Assembly (NCBI RefSeq): GCF_028689305.1
Contig: NZ_JAQTWM010000031.1
Coordinates: 1 to 36,354, forward strand
Direction of reading: 5' to 3'
Source of the DNA: Rhodoferax sp.
Lineage (GTDB): Bacteria > Pseudomonadota > Gammaproteobacteria > Burkholderiales > Burkholderiaceae_C
Length of the DNA stretch: 36,354 nt
Below the pieces are notes generated by a model, which had not been told where the DNA came from, ran no database searches, and was given only the letters and a program-made list of their open reading frames with translations. Shown piece after piece: positions 8,201 through 17,122 of the stretch (positions are counted from its first letter, which is position 1; every line of letters starts with the position of its first letter). Made by a program: the position numbers and the translations under genes.

Positions 8201-9613
8201 CTGCCCGCTGCGGATGGCCCGCCCGGCAGGGCCACTTCCGGCCTCGGTGTCGGCCCAGGTCAGGCGGAACTGTTTGATCTGGCCGTCGTCATCACCCGCC
8301 CAGGCCACCGGGCGAATCGATTGCCCGTCATCGTTTTCCGCATAGCCAACCCACGCCATCCGATACCCGGCCTCGTCACAGACGATGCGGCAGATGGCGC
8401 TCAACAAGCTGTCCTCATCCACGGCGCGCATCAGCGTCTGGTTGCAATTGCTGATCGCGCGCAATTTGCGGTTCAGCTGGCGCAACGCCTCATCGGCCTG
8501 TTTGTGGGCCGTGATGTCAACAAAGGACACGATCACCTGCACCAGCGCACCGGTTTTGTCACATTCTGGCTCGGCACTGAGCAACACCCAGGTCACCTGG
8601 CTACGCCCCGGGCAGCGGATGCCCAACACTAGGTTTTTCAGCGCACGTGGTGCCGCCAGAATCTGACTGACCGGATATTCTTCAATGGGCAACACCGTGC
8701 CATCCGGGCGCAGGAAATGCCAGTCAGAATCCATCAGGGCCCGGCCCAGCAACTGATCGCCGGACAGGCCCAACAGCTCCTGCGCCAACAGGTTGCTGTC
8801 CAACACACGGCCCTGGCCATCGTGAAGAATGATCGCGGTCTGAACTTTCTGGATCAGTTCACGGTAACGTTCCTCACTGACATGCAGGGCGACATCACGT
8901 TGCGCCATGGCATCCAGCATGGTGTTGAACTCGCGGGCGATGACAACGATCTCGTCGGTCCCGGTCAGCGTCGAGCGCGCCAGGCGGTTGCCCGAGCGGA
9001 TTTCATCAAAGGTTTGCAGAACGGCATACAGCCTGCGCGTCACCACACGCCCCATCACCCAGGCAAACAGCGCCCCCAGTGAAATCGCCACCAAGGCATA
9101 CACCATGCCGCTACGGGTGATGTTGGCCAACTTCTCACCAGCGGTTTTCTGGCCCACCCCCACACGGGCCCAGCCCACATGCAGGCCACCAATCACGGCA
9201 GGAGCGACCACATCCACCAGCGAAGAGGTTTCCGAGAGCACAGTCCGGCGGATGTCCTTGGGCAAATCCTGCAGGTAAAGCCCCAGCCGCGTGGGGTCGG
9301 TCGCCGCCATGACCCGCCCGTCACGGTCCACCAGAATGGCAAAAAGCACCTCCGGGTAACGCGCCTGGGCATCCACCAGTTCCTGCAGGCCGGAGACATC
9401 GTCGGCCGCAATCCATCCCGCCGCCGAGGTGGCCAGGGACAGCGACAGGGCATTGGCCTCCTCGATCTGGCGCTCCAACAGCATGCCGCGCTGACGCCAG
9501 GTCAGGTCACTGACCAACAGCGCCATCAATACGGTGTTGAGCACAACCACCCCGACAATGAGGCGCCCGCGCAGACTGCCGAACAGGAAACGGGCCAAAG
9601 ACTGGAGCGTCAT
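5276..9613 (-). CDS. Membrane PAS/GAF receptor with HD-GYP c-di-GMP phosphodiesterase domain
   Basis: A 1445-residue signalling protein. I read a membrane helix (about 16-36), a periplasmic sensor (37-167), a second helix (168-190), HAMP (187-240), PAS (246-370), GAF (386-545), four PAS domains (560-672, 680-800, 811-930, 942-1060), a second GAF (1072-1235) and a C-terminal HD-GYP domain (1250-1445). The HD-GYP motifs are intact: HDLGK at 1310-1314 and HHERLDGSGYP at 1363-1373. Proteins with this motif hydrolyse c-di-GMP, so it should lower c-di-GMP in response to periplasmic and cytoplasmic cues. No GGDEF, EAL or kinase domain is present. The two GAF domains are clearly duplicates (shared GGYRMAWVG/AGYRMAWVG and ALLQELA-x-DLAFGI). 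Its ATG overlaps the stop of the PhnD-like gene (ATGA), pointing to a receptor-binding protein pair. Confidence 0.92.
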   Translation of the reverse strand: MTLQSLARFLFGSLRGRLIVGVVVLNTVLMALLVSDLTWRQRGMLLERQIEEANALSLSLATSAAGWIAADDVSGLQELVDAQARYPEVLFAILVDRDGRVMAATDPTRLGLYLQDLPKDIRRTVLSETSSLVDVVAPAVIGGLHVGWARVGVGQKTAGEKLANITRSGMVYALVAISLGALFAWVMGRVVTRRLYAVLQTFDEIRSGNRLARSTLTGTDEIVVIAREFNTMLDAMAQRDVALHVSEERYRELIQKVQTAIILHDGQGRVLDSNLLAQELLGLSGDQLLGRALMDSDWHFLRPDGTVLPIEEYPVSQILAAPRALKNLVLGIRCPGRSQVTWVLLSAEPECDKTGALVQVIVSFVDITAHKQADEALRQLNRKLRAISNCNQTLMRAVDEDSLLSAICRIVCDEAGYRMAWVGYAENDDGQSIRPVAWAGDDDGQIKQFRLTWADTEAGSGPAGRAIRSGQSQSIQDMAAAAAGFWRDQALQRGYRSIIALPLKDDQASTFGVLNIYSAEPHAFTGDEVALLQELAGDLAFGIVNLRTRAERQRLELQKEQYLKFFMLSSEAMCIVNPVGFFTQVNPAFSQLTGRSESELLSRPLLEFIHPEDIQQAQESIDLLLSQHPSLHVDIRYKRKDDTYVLLSWVAFLDQKEGVIYAAARDITESRRAELALRESEETLRTITGSARDAVLMLDNDGRIALWNTAAQDIFGYTTEEAMGQDLHALLAPQRFRAVAGVAFEHFRLTGEGAAVGKTAELVAQRKSGEEFPVELSLSAVKLRGKWQAIGIARDITERKKAEQEMARLSSRNELILNSVGEGILGVDIGGACTFVNPAALRLLGFDAAELVGENIHRMFHHTRLDGSLYREADCPIHAACMKGESASGDDLYWRKDGSSFSVGFVTSPITEAGQITGAVVTFRDITERKLAQEQLQRSEQGLAQAQRMAHLGNWQLDLVNQVLTWSDEIYRIFEIKQDQFGASYRAFLEAIHPQDRTAVDQAYTDSIKHRRPYEITHRLLMKDGRVKYVHEQCETFYDPAGKPLRSIGTVQDITESKLAELALENTNRALRTLSACNMALVQANSEAALLDSICRLIVEKGGYRMAWVGFAQHDPQKTVRPVAQFGHEEGFLEEVAFSWADNELGRGPTGTAIRTGEVQVNQDFLSQPALSPWREAALRRGYQSSIALPLRSTAATLGVLTIDAQDPNAFNDTEIALLQELASDLAFGIESLRTRAERDSIVYEHLHHEEILRQSLEQSIGAIADTVEARDPYTAGHQHRVSELSEAIARDMGLPDERIQGIRLAASIHDLGKIQVPAEILSKPGKLTDIELMFIRTHPQAGYDILKEIQFPWPIADMVHQHHERLDGSGYPQGLKGDQILLDARILTVADVVEAMASHRPYRASLGIDSALHEIELGRGRLYDPTVVDVCLRLFREGRFAFQL

Positions 9614-10506
9614 GGCAATTCCACCGGACGAACTTCCTTCTCGAAACGTGCGACATAGGCACGCACAAGGTCATAGGCCTGGTCCGAGGATGGCAAAAAA
9701 CGGGCCGTCTCCATGCCCGCCAGAATGGCCTTGCCGTCCCCGGCCGGTTCCAGCCCGAGCAACAACGCTTGCACCTGTTGTGCCACCGGAACGGGAACAT
9801 CGTTGCGCACCATGACCGAGTTATTGATGAGTGGCTCGGTTTCCCAGATCATCTCCAGCTCCGCCGCTTCTTTGGGATGCTCTTTCTGGAACGCCCGCCA
9901 GGGTGTTGGCCAGGTAGCGCCTGCAGCGGTCAGTTTCAAAAAAACGTTCATGATGGACGACTCCTGGGACCCGACATAACGGTTGTCGATGTCCACATTC
10001 ACGTTGATGCCATGGGTATGAAGAAAGTACTGCGGCATGATGCAGGCGGCCAGCGCAGTGGCTGAAGGGTAACTCACCGCTTTCCCCTTCAGGTCGGCGG
10101 GGGTCTTGAAGCCGCTGTCCTTGCGCACCACAAAAACGCCGGTGAAATCCCTGGCCTCCCCTGCCATGCCAATGACGCGATAACCAGCCTTCATGGCCTG
10201 CAAGGTCTGCCACGGGTTGGGCAGGATGAATTCCGGTTTGCGCGCGCGGTATTTTTCCTCAAAGCTGGCATAGTCACGCGAGGCTTCCAGTTCAATGTGT
10301 GCCCCTTGAAGATGGCTGTTGAGGTAATCCACCAGCGGTTGATAGGCCTGGATCAATTTGGCGGGGTTATGCAACGGATGCACCGCCAGGCGATAGACCG
10401 GCGCCCTCGCCGTGGCGGGATGGCTGCCAAACTGCGGCCCCGGACTTTCGTGCTCCCGACTGCAGCCGCAAAACAAACCGGCCATCAGTGCCAGGGTGAC
10501 CAGCAT
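9610..10506 (-). CDS. PhnD-like periplasmic binding lipoprotein
   Basis: A 298-residue protein of the PhnD/phosphate-phosphite-phosphonate binding family. The N-terminus MLVTLALMAGLFCGCSREHE has a hydrophobic core and lipobox (Cys13 or Cys15 region), followed by YRLAVHPLHNPAKLIQAYQP, a usual opening of the fold, and FTGVFVVRKDSGFKTPADLK in the second lobe. It should sit in the periplasm, tethered to a membrane. No permease or ATPase is nearby; instead the stop overlaps the start of the HD-GYP receptor, so it is more likely a sensor subunit than a transporter part. The start is uncertain: the frame is open to an ATG at 10689, which would add 61 residues before the signal. A GTG two codons upstream is also possible. 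Confidence 0.8.
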   Translation of the reverse strand: MLVTLALMAGLFCGCSREHESPGPQFGSHPATARAPVYRLAVHPLHNPAKLIQAYQPLVDYLNSHLQGAHIELEASRDYASFEEKYRARKPEFILPNPWQTLQAMKAGYRVIGMAGEARDFTGVFVVRKDSGFKTPADLKGKAVSYPSATALAACIMPQYFLHTHGINVNVDIDNRYVGSQESSIMNVFLKLTAAGATWPTPWRAFQKEHPKEAAELEMIWETEPLINNSVMVRNDVPVPVAQQVQALLLGLEPAGDGKAILAGMETARFLPSSDQAYDLVRAYVARFEKEVRPVELP

Positions 10507-10701
10507 GACCACCCGCTGAAGTCCCGGCCCGTCCCCGGCGTGACGCGGTTGGGCTCGGACATGATCCAGGCGCGCGCCAACGCCAGGCAACCATGACCGA
10601 TGTGCACGTCCCTGGAACAAGCACCTGAATAATGTCTTGGCCGACAACATCACTCCCACAATGGTCTCCAACGGTATTTCTTTCAACATCGCTGCCTACC
10701 C

Positions 10702-10734
10702 GTCATCACCCACAGCTTTTGCTGTCTTGATGAC
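10702..10734. promoter_or_regulatory. Inverted repeat upstream of the PhnD-like/HD-GYP operon
   Basis: GTCATCA and TGATGAC (7-bp arms) enclose ACAGC-TTTT-GCTGT, with a small asymmetric internal loop. It lies between the minus-strand PhnD-like gene and the plus-strand aminotransferase promoter. It could be an operator or a hairpin in the minus-strand leader. It lacks a following T-run, so it is not a terminator. Confidence 0.4.
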
Positions 10735-10757
10735 GCTGGATCGTACACTGCCGCGGG

Positions 10758-10786
10758 TTGACGATACGGGCCACAGACTTTAGTAT
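10758..10786 (+). promoter_or_regulatory. Sigma-70 promoter for the aminotransferase-GNAT gene
   Basis: TTGACG (10758-10763) and TAGTAT (10781-10786) are separated by exactly 17 bp. Transcription would begin near 10793, giving a leader of about 200 nt before the ATG at 10993. That leader contains the hairpins and terminator described at 10793-10968. Confidence 0.65.
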
Positions 10787-10792
10787 CCGCAC

Positions 10793-10932
10793 CGTGATGC
10801 CATTTTTCCACCTCTCCTGCCGACGCCCTTCTTCCGCTCGACGTACGTCTGGCGAGTCGTGCCATGCCGGAAGAAGTTGGCTGAAGAGGAAGATGCGCAT
10901 CACCTGATCTCTTCCCTCTGCTTTTCCCCGAC
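10793..10932 (+). ncRNA. Structured mRNA leader (candidate riboswitch or attenuator)
   Basis: The stretch between the predicted start of transcription and the intrinsic terminator folds well by eye. CTTCTTCCG (10828-10836) pairs perfectly with CGGAAGAAG (10868-10876), enclosing a smaller CTCG/CGAG hairpin. GAAGAG (10883-10888) pairs with CTCTTC (10909-10914). A 36-codon Arg-rich frame starts at an ATG at 10797, almost at the predicted transcript end, and stops at 10905-10907; it has seven arginines but no ribosome binding site. I do not recognise a known riboswitch class. Leader-peptide control and ligand binding are both open. Confidence 0.45.
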
Positions 10933-10968
10933 AAGGCCACGGCTCATCCCCGTGGCCTTTTTTATTTT
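10933..10968 (+). terminator. Intrinsic terminator inside the leader, 25 nt before the coding start
   Basis: AAGGCCACGG (10933-10942) pairs with CCGTGGCCTT (10950-10959) around a seven-base loop and is followed by a T-rich tail. It lies between the promoter at 10758-10786 and the ATG at 10993 on the same strand, which is the classic arrangement for transcription attenuation. The reverse strand has no T-run after the hairpin, so it does not serve the minus-strand operon. Confidence 0.75.
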
Positions 10969-10992
10969 TCAATCCACCCTTGGAGATTTTTC

Positions 10993-12663
10993 ATGCCAGA
11001 GACCGCTGCCCCCCAGTCTTTTCACCAGCTGATGCCAGTCACCCAACGCCCCAACCTGGTTTTTGTCCGCGGCCAGGGAGCCTACCTCTTTGACCAGCAG
11101 GGCCGCCGGTACCTCGACTGGGTGCAGGGATGGGCGGTGAACTGCCTGGGGCACGCGCCCACGACAGTGGCGCAAGCCCTGTGCGCTCAGGCCACCACCC
11201 TCATCAATCCCAGTCCAGCGTTTTATAACCAGCCGGCCCTGGAGCTTGCCGGGCTGCTGACCCAGAACAGTTGTTTTGATCACGTCTTCTTTGGCAGCTC
11301 CGGGGCCGAAGCCAACGAGGGGGCGATCAAATTGGCGCGCAAATGGGGGCAACGCCATAAAAACGGCGCCTTCGAAATCATCACCTTCCACCATGGCTTT
11401 CATGGCCGGACCCTGGCCACCATGTCAGCGAGTGGCAAGGCCGGTTGGGACACCCTGTTTGCCCCCCAGGTTCCCGGCTTTCCCAAGGCCGTCTTCAATG
11501 ATCTGGATTCGGTGCGCGCGCTCATTGGCCCCCATACCGTTGCCATCATGCTGGAACCAACCCAGGGCGAAGCGGGGGTGTTTCCGGCAGATCGCCAGTT
11601 TCTTCAAGGACTGCGTGAACTGTGCGATGCCCATCAACTGCTGTTGATCGTTGATGAGGTACAGACCGGATGCGGGCGAACCGGCACCCTGTTCGCCTAC
11701 GAACAATACGGCATCGAGCCCGACATCATGACTTTGGGCAAAGGTCTCGGCGGTGGGGTTCCTTTGTCCGCACTGTTGGCCAAAGAGCACTGCTCCTGCT
11801 TCATGGCGGGTGATCAGGGTGGGACGTTCTGCGGCAACCCGCTGGCCTGTGCCGCCGGGGTGGCGGTGCTGCGCCATCTCTTGTCTGCCGGTTTTCTGGC
11901 ATCCAGCCGTGCGATCGGCACGCAGCTGGCCAAGGGACTGACGGCGCTCTCGGACCAATTCCAGCTGGGAGAGGTTCGTGGCCACGGCTCGCTGCTGGCA
12001 CTGGAACTTGGGCAGGACATGGCGCCGCAAGTGGTTGAGCGGGCCAGGGAACTTGGCTTGTTATTAAACGCCCCGCGTCCACATTGCTTGCGGTTCATGC
12101 CAGCGCTGAACACCACGCCGGGTGAGGTACAGCAGGGGCTGGCACTGTTGCATCAGGTCCTGACGGAAACCCGCACCGGGATCACCGGGAGACAGGGCGT
12201 TTCGCCCGCTGTGCCAGCTGACGCCATTCCCGCAGTGCACCCTTTTGATAACACACGGCACCGGTCGCAGGTGGTGTCACTCTGGGCGAACGTTTTTGGT
12301 TATGAAACGGCCCACAACACACCGGCGCTGGCCATCGACAAAAAACTTGCCGCCGCGGATGGGCTGTTTTTTGTGGCGACGATGGGTGACCAGGTGATTG
12401 GCACCATCATGGCAGGATACGACGGTCATCGCGGCTGGCTGTACTCGGTGGCGGTTGATCCGTCCTATCGGAACCAGGACATTGGCTCGGCCTTGATGCA
12501 GACCGCCGAATGCGCCCTGGCCGCCAGAGGCTGCCTGAAGGTCAATCTCCAGGTGGTCGAATCCAACGCAGGTGTCGTGGGGTTTTATGCCATCCATGGT
12601 TATGCCGTTGAAAAACGCATCAGCATGGGCAAGCTGCTCTATCAGGCCCGGGTGGGGGCTTGA
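10993..12663 (+). CDS. Class-III aminotransferase (ArgD-like) fused to a YpeA-like GNAT acetyltransferase
   Basis: A 556-residue fusion. Residues 1-392 are a class-III PLP aminotransferase of the acetylornithine type: GSSGAEANE (101-109), Asp221 in IVDEVQTG (219-226), and the PLP lysine Lys250 in [13 protein letters not shown]. After a linker (about 393-417), residues 418-550 form a GNAT domain resembling E. coli YpeA, with [20 protein letters not shown] (468-487) and the acetyl-CoA loop region [10 protein letters not shown] (492-501). The first part should move an amino group between N-acetylornithine (or a related diamine) and 2-oxoglutarate. The target of the acetyltransferase is unknown. 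The ribosome binding site GGAG lies nine bases upstream. The gene stands alone behind an attenuator-like leader and ends before a terminator. Confidence 0.88.
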   Translation: MPETAAPQSFHQLMPVTQRPNLVFVRGQGAYLFDQQGRRYLDWVQGWAVNCLGHAPTTVAQALCAQATTLINPSPAFYNQPALELAGLLTQNSCFDHVFFGSSGAEANEGAIKLARKWGQRHKNGAFEIITFHHGFHGRTLATMSASGKAGWDTLFAPQVPGFPKAVFNDLDSVRALIGPHTVAIMLEPTQGEAGVFPADRQFLQGLRELCDAHQLLLIVDEVQTGCGRTGTLFAYEQYGIEPDIMTLGKGLGGGVPLSALLAKEHCSCFMAGDQGGTFCGNPLACAAGVAVLRHLLSAGFLASSRAIGTQLAKGLTALSDQFQLGEVRGHGSLLALELGQDMAPQVVERARELGLLLNAPRPHCLRFMPALNTTPGEVQQGLALLHQVLTETRTGITGRQGVSPAVPADAIPAVHPFDNTRHRSQVVSLWANVFGYETAHNTPALAIDKKLAAADGLFFVATMGDQVIGTIMAGYDGHRGWLYSVAVDPSYRNQDIGSALMQTAECALAARGCLKVNLQVVESNAGVVGFYAIHGYAVEKRISMGKLLYQARVGA

Positions 12664-12702
12664 TGCCCTGGATGGGATGCGTTCACCCAACCGCACCTGA
12701 AT

Positions 12703-12733
12703 TGCCCGCCAGACACCATTGGCGGGCAGTTTT
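12703..12733 (+). terminator. Terminator after the aminotransferase-GNAT gene
   Basis: TGCCCGCCA (12703-12711) pairs with TGGCGGGCA (12720-12728) and is followed by GTTTTG. The stem is strong and the T-tract short. It separates this gene from the groE promoter. Confidence 0.65.
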
Positions 12734-12746
12734 GCAGCCCAGGCTC

Positions 12747-12774
12747 TTGAAAAACCGGCAAACGGCCTTATGAT
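12747..12774 (+). promoter_or_regulatory. groE promoter (sigma-70/sigma-32 like)
   Basis: TTGAAA (12747-12752), a 16-bp spacer and TATGAT (12769-12774) form a vegetative promoter. The same bases read as CTTGAAA-N13-CCTTATGAT also resemble a heat-shock sigma-32 promoter. The -10 end touches the CIRCE element. Confidence 0.6.
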
Positions 12775-12800
12775 TAGCACTCGCAAGAGTTGAGTGCTAA
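12774..12800 (+). promoter_or_regulatory. CIRCE element (HrcA operator)
   Basis: TTAGCACTC-N9-GAGTGCTAA is a perfect match to the CIRCE consensus. It begins on the last base of the -10 element, so bound HrcA would block transcription of groES-groEL; release on heat shock is the known mechanism. Confidence 0.96.
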
Positions 12801-12908
12801 CAGGCTTGTGTCCGACGGCGCCAACACTTCACGACAACGGATGTCGCCTTCGGGTGCACCGTTGCCCCTATTTTTTACACCTGTGTTTCACACCTTAAAG
12901 GAGTCACT

Positions 12909-13199
12909 ATGAAACTTCGTCCCCTGCACGACCGCGTGATTGTCAAACGCGTTGAAAACGAAACCCGTACCGCATCCGGTATCGTTATTCCAGACAGCGC
13001 CGCTGAAAAACCCGATCAAGGTGAAGTGCTGGCAGTGGGCCCCGGCAAGAAGAACGACAAAGGCGAACTCGGTGCCATGAGCGTCAAGGTTGGCGACCGC
13101 GTGTTGTTCGGCAAATACAGCGGCCAGACCGTCAAGGTCGACGGCGACGAGTTGCTGGTCATGAAGGAAGATGACCTGTTCGCCGTGGTCGAGAAGTAA
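12909..13199 (+). CDS. groES: GroES co-chaperonin
   Basis: A 96-residue protein with the standard opening [16 protein letters not shown] and the mobile loop region [20 protein letters not shown] (15-34) that docks on GroEL. The C-terminal [20 protein letters not shown] is also typical. It forms the heptameric lid of the cytoplasmic GroEL chamber. AAAGGAG lies seven bases before the ATG. It is the first gene of the CIRCE-controlled operon. The gap to groEL is 85 bp and holds a copy of the dispersed repeat, which is longer than usual for this operon. Confidence 0.98.
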   Translation: MKLRPLHDRVIVKRVENETRTASGIVIPDSAAEKPDQGEVLAVGPGKKNDKGELGAMSVKVGDRVLFGKYSGQTVKVDGDELLVMKEDDLFAVVEK

Positions 13200-13209
13200 T
13201 TCATCTTTC

Positions 13210-13264
13210 ATCAAATTGATAGCTAGCCACGCAGTGTTTATGCGGGCTAGATGCTTATTTAACT
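13210..13264 (+). repeat. Dispersed repeat copy 1 (groES-groEL gap)
   Basis: AGCT at 13221-13224, then 19 bases, then GGGCTA at 13244-13249, with AT-rich flanks. It has the same architecture and spacing as the copies at 15031, 19620 and 31100. It sits inside the groE transcript and stops just before the groEL ribosome binding site. Confidence 0.75.
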
Positions 13265-13275
13265 TAATTTTCTAG

Positions 13276-14943
<1,668 letters not shown>

Positions 14944-14991
14944 TTGGCCCCATCGCCCTGTCCCATCCGGCATGGGGCGATGCCCGACACC

Positions 14992-15027
14992 AAAAAAGCC
15001 GCCTGGCGAAAGTCAGGCGGCTTTTTT
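14992..15027 (+). terminator. groESL terminator
   Basis: AAAAAAGCCGCCTG pairs with CAGGCGGCTTTTTT around an eight-base loop. The A-run on one side and T-run on the other make it able to act in both directions, also for the minus-strand gene ending at 15106. Confidence 0.9.
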
Positions 15028-15030
15028 ATT

Positions 15031-15085
15031 GCTACAAATTAAATAGCTTTATAAGCTTATTCCACGCGGGCTAAGACCCCATTTT
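15031..15085 (+). repeat. Dispersed repeat copy 2 (after groEL)
   Basis: AGCT at 15045-15048, 19 bases, GGGCTA at 15068-15073. It begins GCTACAAATTAAATAGC directly after the groEL terminator. Confidence 0.75.
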
Positions 15086-15105
15086 GGCAACATAACCAGC
15101 CAATA

Positions 15106-15621
15106 TCAGCGGGCTAGGAAATTGAACGGTCCGCTAACCTGGAACATCAGCCCGGCCGTTCCCAGAAAATTCACCTGGGCCGACCAGCCAGGTTTGAACT
15201 CATACGCCAGCGCTGGAATCACGGCCGGGGAAAAACCGCTGAAGTTCAGAGGCACTTTGTTTTCGTAGGGTTCCCGGTAGCCATACAACAGCCCGGCCGT
15301 CCATTTGAAAGACAACTTGTCAATGCCACCCAGCGATTTCAGGACCCCTCCCCACGGGTACAGGTAAACCGTCGGCTGGCCAAAGGAGTTGGTGAACAGC
15401 GTCAGTCCGTCCAGTCGCGCATCGGCATGCTCACGCTCCACCCCCACCATCACCACGTTTTTATGCTCAGGGTCCTGACTGAAATGGTAAGTCACGGGGC
15501 TGAACTGCCAGCGCAGCACCTTGCCCTGGGTCAGCTCGGTCATCCAGTCCGGCTCGGCCATGGCGGGGCTGGCGAGTTGCAGCACAATCAAACCGGCAGC
15601 AAGGCGAAACATTTTCTTCAT
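15106..15621 (-). CDS. Small exported protein, possible outer-membrane barrel
   Basis: A 171-residue protein with a signal peptide (MKKMFRLAAGLIVLQLASPAMA, cleavage after AMA). The mature part has alternating aromatic and polar residues that suggest beta-strands (for example VLRWQFSPVTYHF, KWTAGLLYGY, PALAYEFKPGW, NFLGTAGLMFQV) and ends in Phe-rich strands. A small outer-membrane barrel, loosely reminiscent of PagP-type folds, is possible, but I do not recognise the family and would not assign a reaction. The ATG at 15621 is chosen for the signal peptide; there is no clear ribosome binding site. It is head-to-head with the hydrolase gene, with starts about 10-16 bp apart. Confidence 0.65.
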   Translation of the reverse strand: MKKMFRLAAGLIVLQLASPAMAEPDWMTELTQGKVLRWQFSPVTYHFSQDPEHKNVVMVGVEREHADARLDGLTLFTNSFGQPTVYLYPWGGVLKSLGGIDKLSFKWTAGLLYGYREPYENKVPLNFSGFSPAVIPALAYEFKPGWSAQVNFLGTAGLMFQVSGPFNFLAR

Positions 15622-15637
15622 TTGGAAAGATTTGAAA

Positions 15638-16516
15638 TTGGTCACGGTCAAGATTTTCAGTGTAACGGGCCTATTTTCCAGGATTTTGACACTGGCCCTG
15701 CTGCTGGCCACCAGTGGTTGCGCCTGGCTGGACGGGCAACAACGCCAGATCATCTACCGCCCGACACCGTCCACGGTGGGCCTGCCGTCCGATGTGCGGC
15801 CGGGTGACCAGGCCTTTTTGCTGGCCACACCCGATGCCGGCGCTTCGGGCCAATTGGCGCTGTGGTGGCTGCCACACCCTGCCCCCAACGCCCCCACCCT
15901 GCTGTATTTGCATGGCACGTTTCGCAACCTGCTGGGCAACCAGCACAAGATCCAAGCCTTGCGCGACGCCGGCTTTGCCGTGCTGGCGGTCGACTACCGT
16001 GGCTGGGGGCAGAGCACGGCCATCACCCCGTCGGAGCAAACCATCATGCAGGATGCCCGCGTGGCCTGGGCCGAACTGGTGCGACGTGAACCACGGGCCG
16101 GCCGACGGGTGATTTACGGCCACTCCATGGGCAGCGGGGTGGCGGTGGCGCTGGCCAGCAGCCTGCCCAGCCAGGGCGCCTATGGCGGCCTGATCCTGGA
16201 GTCGGCCTTCACCAGTTTTGCCGATGTGGCGCGCGCAGCCGGATTCTGGGCCAGTGTGCTGTCGCTGTTCAACCACGAACGGTTTGCTTCGATCGACCAC
16301 ATCGGCCAGATCACGGCGCCCCTGCTGATGTTGCATGGCCGCCGCGACGACACGGTGCCGATCGGGCTGGGGGAACGCCTGTTTGCCGCCGCCAATGCCC
16401 CCAAGCACTGGCTGGTGATCGAAAACGGACAACACAGCGACCTGAACCTGGTGGCGCCAGAGGCCTACCGCCAGGCCTTGCAGGCCTTCACAGCCCGCTA
16501 TGTGTCACCGCCCTGA
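15638..16516 (+). CDS. Alpha/beta-hydrolase lipoprotein
   Basis: About 292 residues from a TTG start. A lipoprotein signal (basic N-terminus, hydrophobic ILTLALLLATSGC, Cys28) is followed by an alpha/beta-hydrolase fold: LLYLHG oxyanion strand, VDYRGWGQS, nucleophile elbow GHSMGSG (Ser163), acid RRDD (Asp237/238) and His266 in NGQHSD. This places it with BEM46/ABHD-like serine hydrolases, anchored to a membrane on the periplasmic side. The substrate is unknown. The start is uncertain: TTG at 15632 or 15638 both follow GGAAAG. A longer frame from 15521 exists, but it would run antisense through the neighbouring gene. Its end overlaps the converging HAD gene by 12 bp. Confidence 0.75.
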   Translation: MVTVKIFSVTGLFSRILTLALLLATSGCAWLDGQQRQIIYRPTPSTVGLPSDVRPGDQAFLLATPDAGASGQLALWWLPHPAPNAPTLLYLHGTFRNLLGNQHKIQALRDAGFAVLAVDYRGWGQSTAITPSEQTIMQDARVAWAELVRREPRAGRRVIYGHSMGSGVAVALASSLPSQGAYGGLILESAFTSFADVARAAGFWASVLSLFNHERFASIDHIGQITAPLLMLHGRRDDTVPIGLGERLFAAANAPKHWLVIENGQHSDLNLVAPEAYRQALQAFTARYVSPP

Positions 16517-17122
16517 CAAGGCCAGTGCCAACTGTTGCGGCGATTCAAAATGGATGCCCTGCCAGCCCAGCGCGGTGGCGGCCTCCACATTGGCGCGCAA
16601 ATCATCAATGAACAGCGTGTGGGCCGGCTCCAGCGCATAACGGCTTTGCAACAGCTGGTACAGCGCGGGGTCAGGCTTGACCTGGTGCACATCGCCTGAA
16701 AAAATGCCGCCGTCAAAACAACGCAAAAAAGCATGGTGTGCCTCGAGAAAGCGGGCATATGGCACGGGCATGTTGGACAGGTAATACAGCCCGGCGATGC
16801 CGTCCCCGGCCACACGGCGCTGGTGCAGCGCCTCCAGCAAAGCCACGGTGTCGGTGATGGGCGTCAGGCGCGCGCCAATACTTTCAATCAAACGCCCCAG
16901 CACCTCCTGCGGCAAATCCAGCCGCCGGGCGGTTTGGCTGATCACGGCCTCCATACTCAACACCCCCCGGTCGAAGTCATGCCAGTCGGCATGGCCAAAC
17001 ACCTGGTGCGCCAGTTGCGCCGCCTGCGCCGGGGTGCCCACACGCTCGGGAAAGGTCTGCAACAACAGTTGCGCAGGTTGCCAGGTGAACAGCACCGCAC
17101 CAAAGTCAAACACGATATTCAT
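16505..17122 (-). CDS. HAD-family phosphatase, YihX-like
   Basis: A 205-residue HAD-IA hydrolase. Motif I is VFDFGAVL with the nucleophile Asp6. As in E. coli YihX, the usual second Asp is replaced by Gly (DxG). Motif II is LSN, motif III Lys in VKPDP, and motif IV FIDD. YihX dephosphorylates alpha-glucose 1-phosphate, so a sugar-phosphate substrate is reasonable but unproven. It is the last gene of the long minus-strand run and its start shares bases with the stop of the YcaQ-type gene (TGATG), which indicates coupled translation. Confidence 0.82.
   Translation of the reverse strand: MNIVFDFGAVLFTWQPAQLLLQTFPERVGTPAQAAQLAHQVFGHADWHDFDRGVLSMEAVISQTARRLDLPQEVLGRLIESIGARLTPITDTVALLEALHQRRVAGDGIAGLYYLSNMPVPYARFLEAHHAFLRCFDGGIFSGDVHQVKPDPALYQLLQSRYALEPAHTLFIDDLRANVEAATALGWQGIHFESPQQLALALSGR

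Noticed and set aside
10507..10932. Known riboswitch (c-di-GMP, guanidine or similar) upstream of the HD-GYP operon or the aminotransferase gene
   Set aside because: I looked for conserved cores of GEMM and mini-ykkC types on both strands and found none; only an unclassified structured leader remains.
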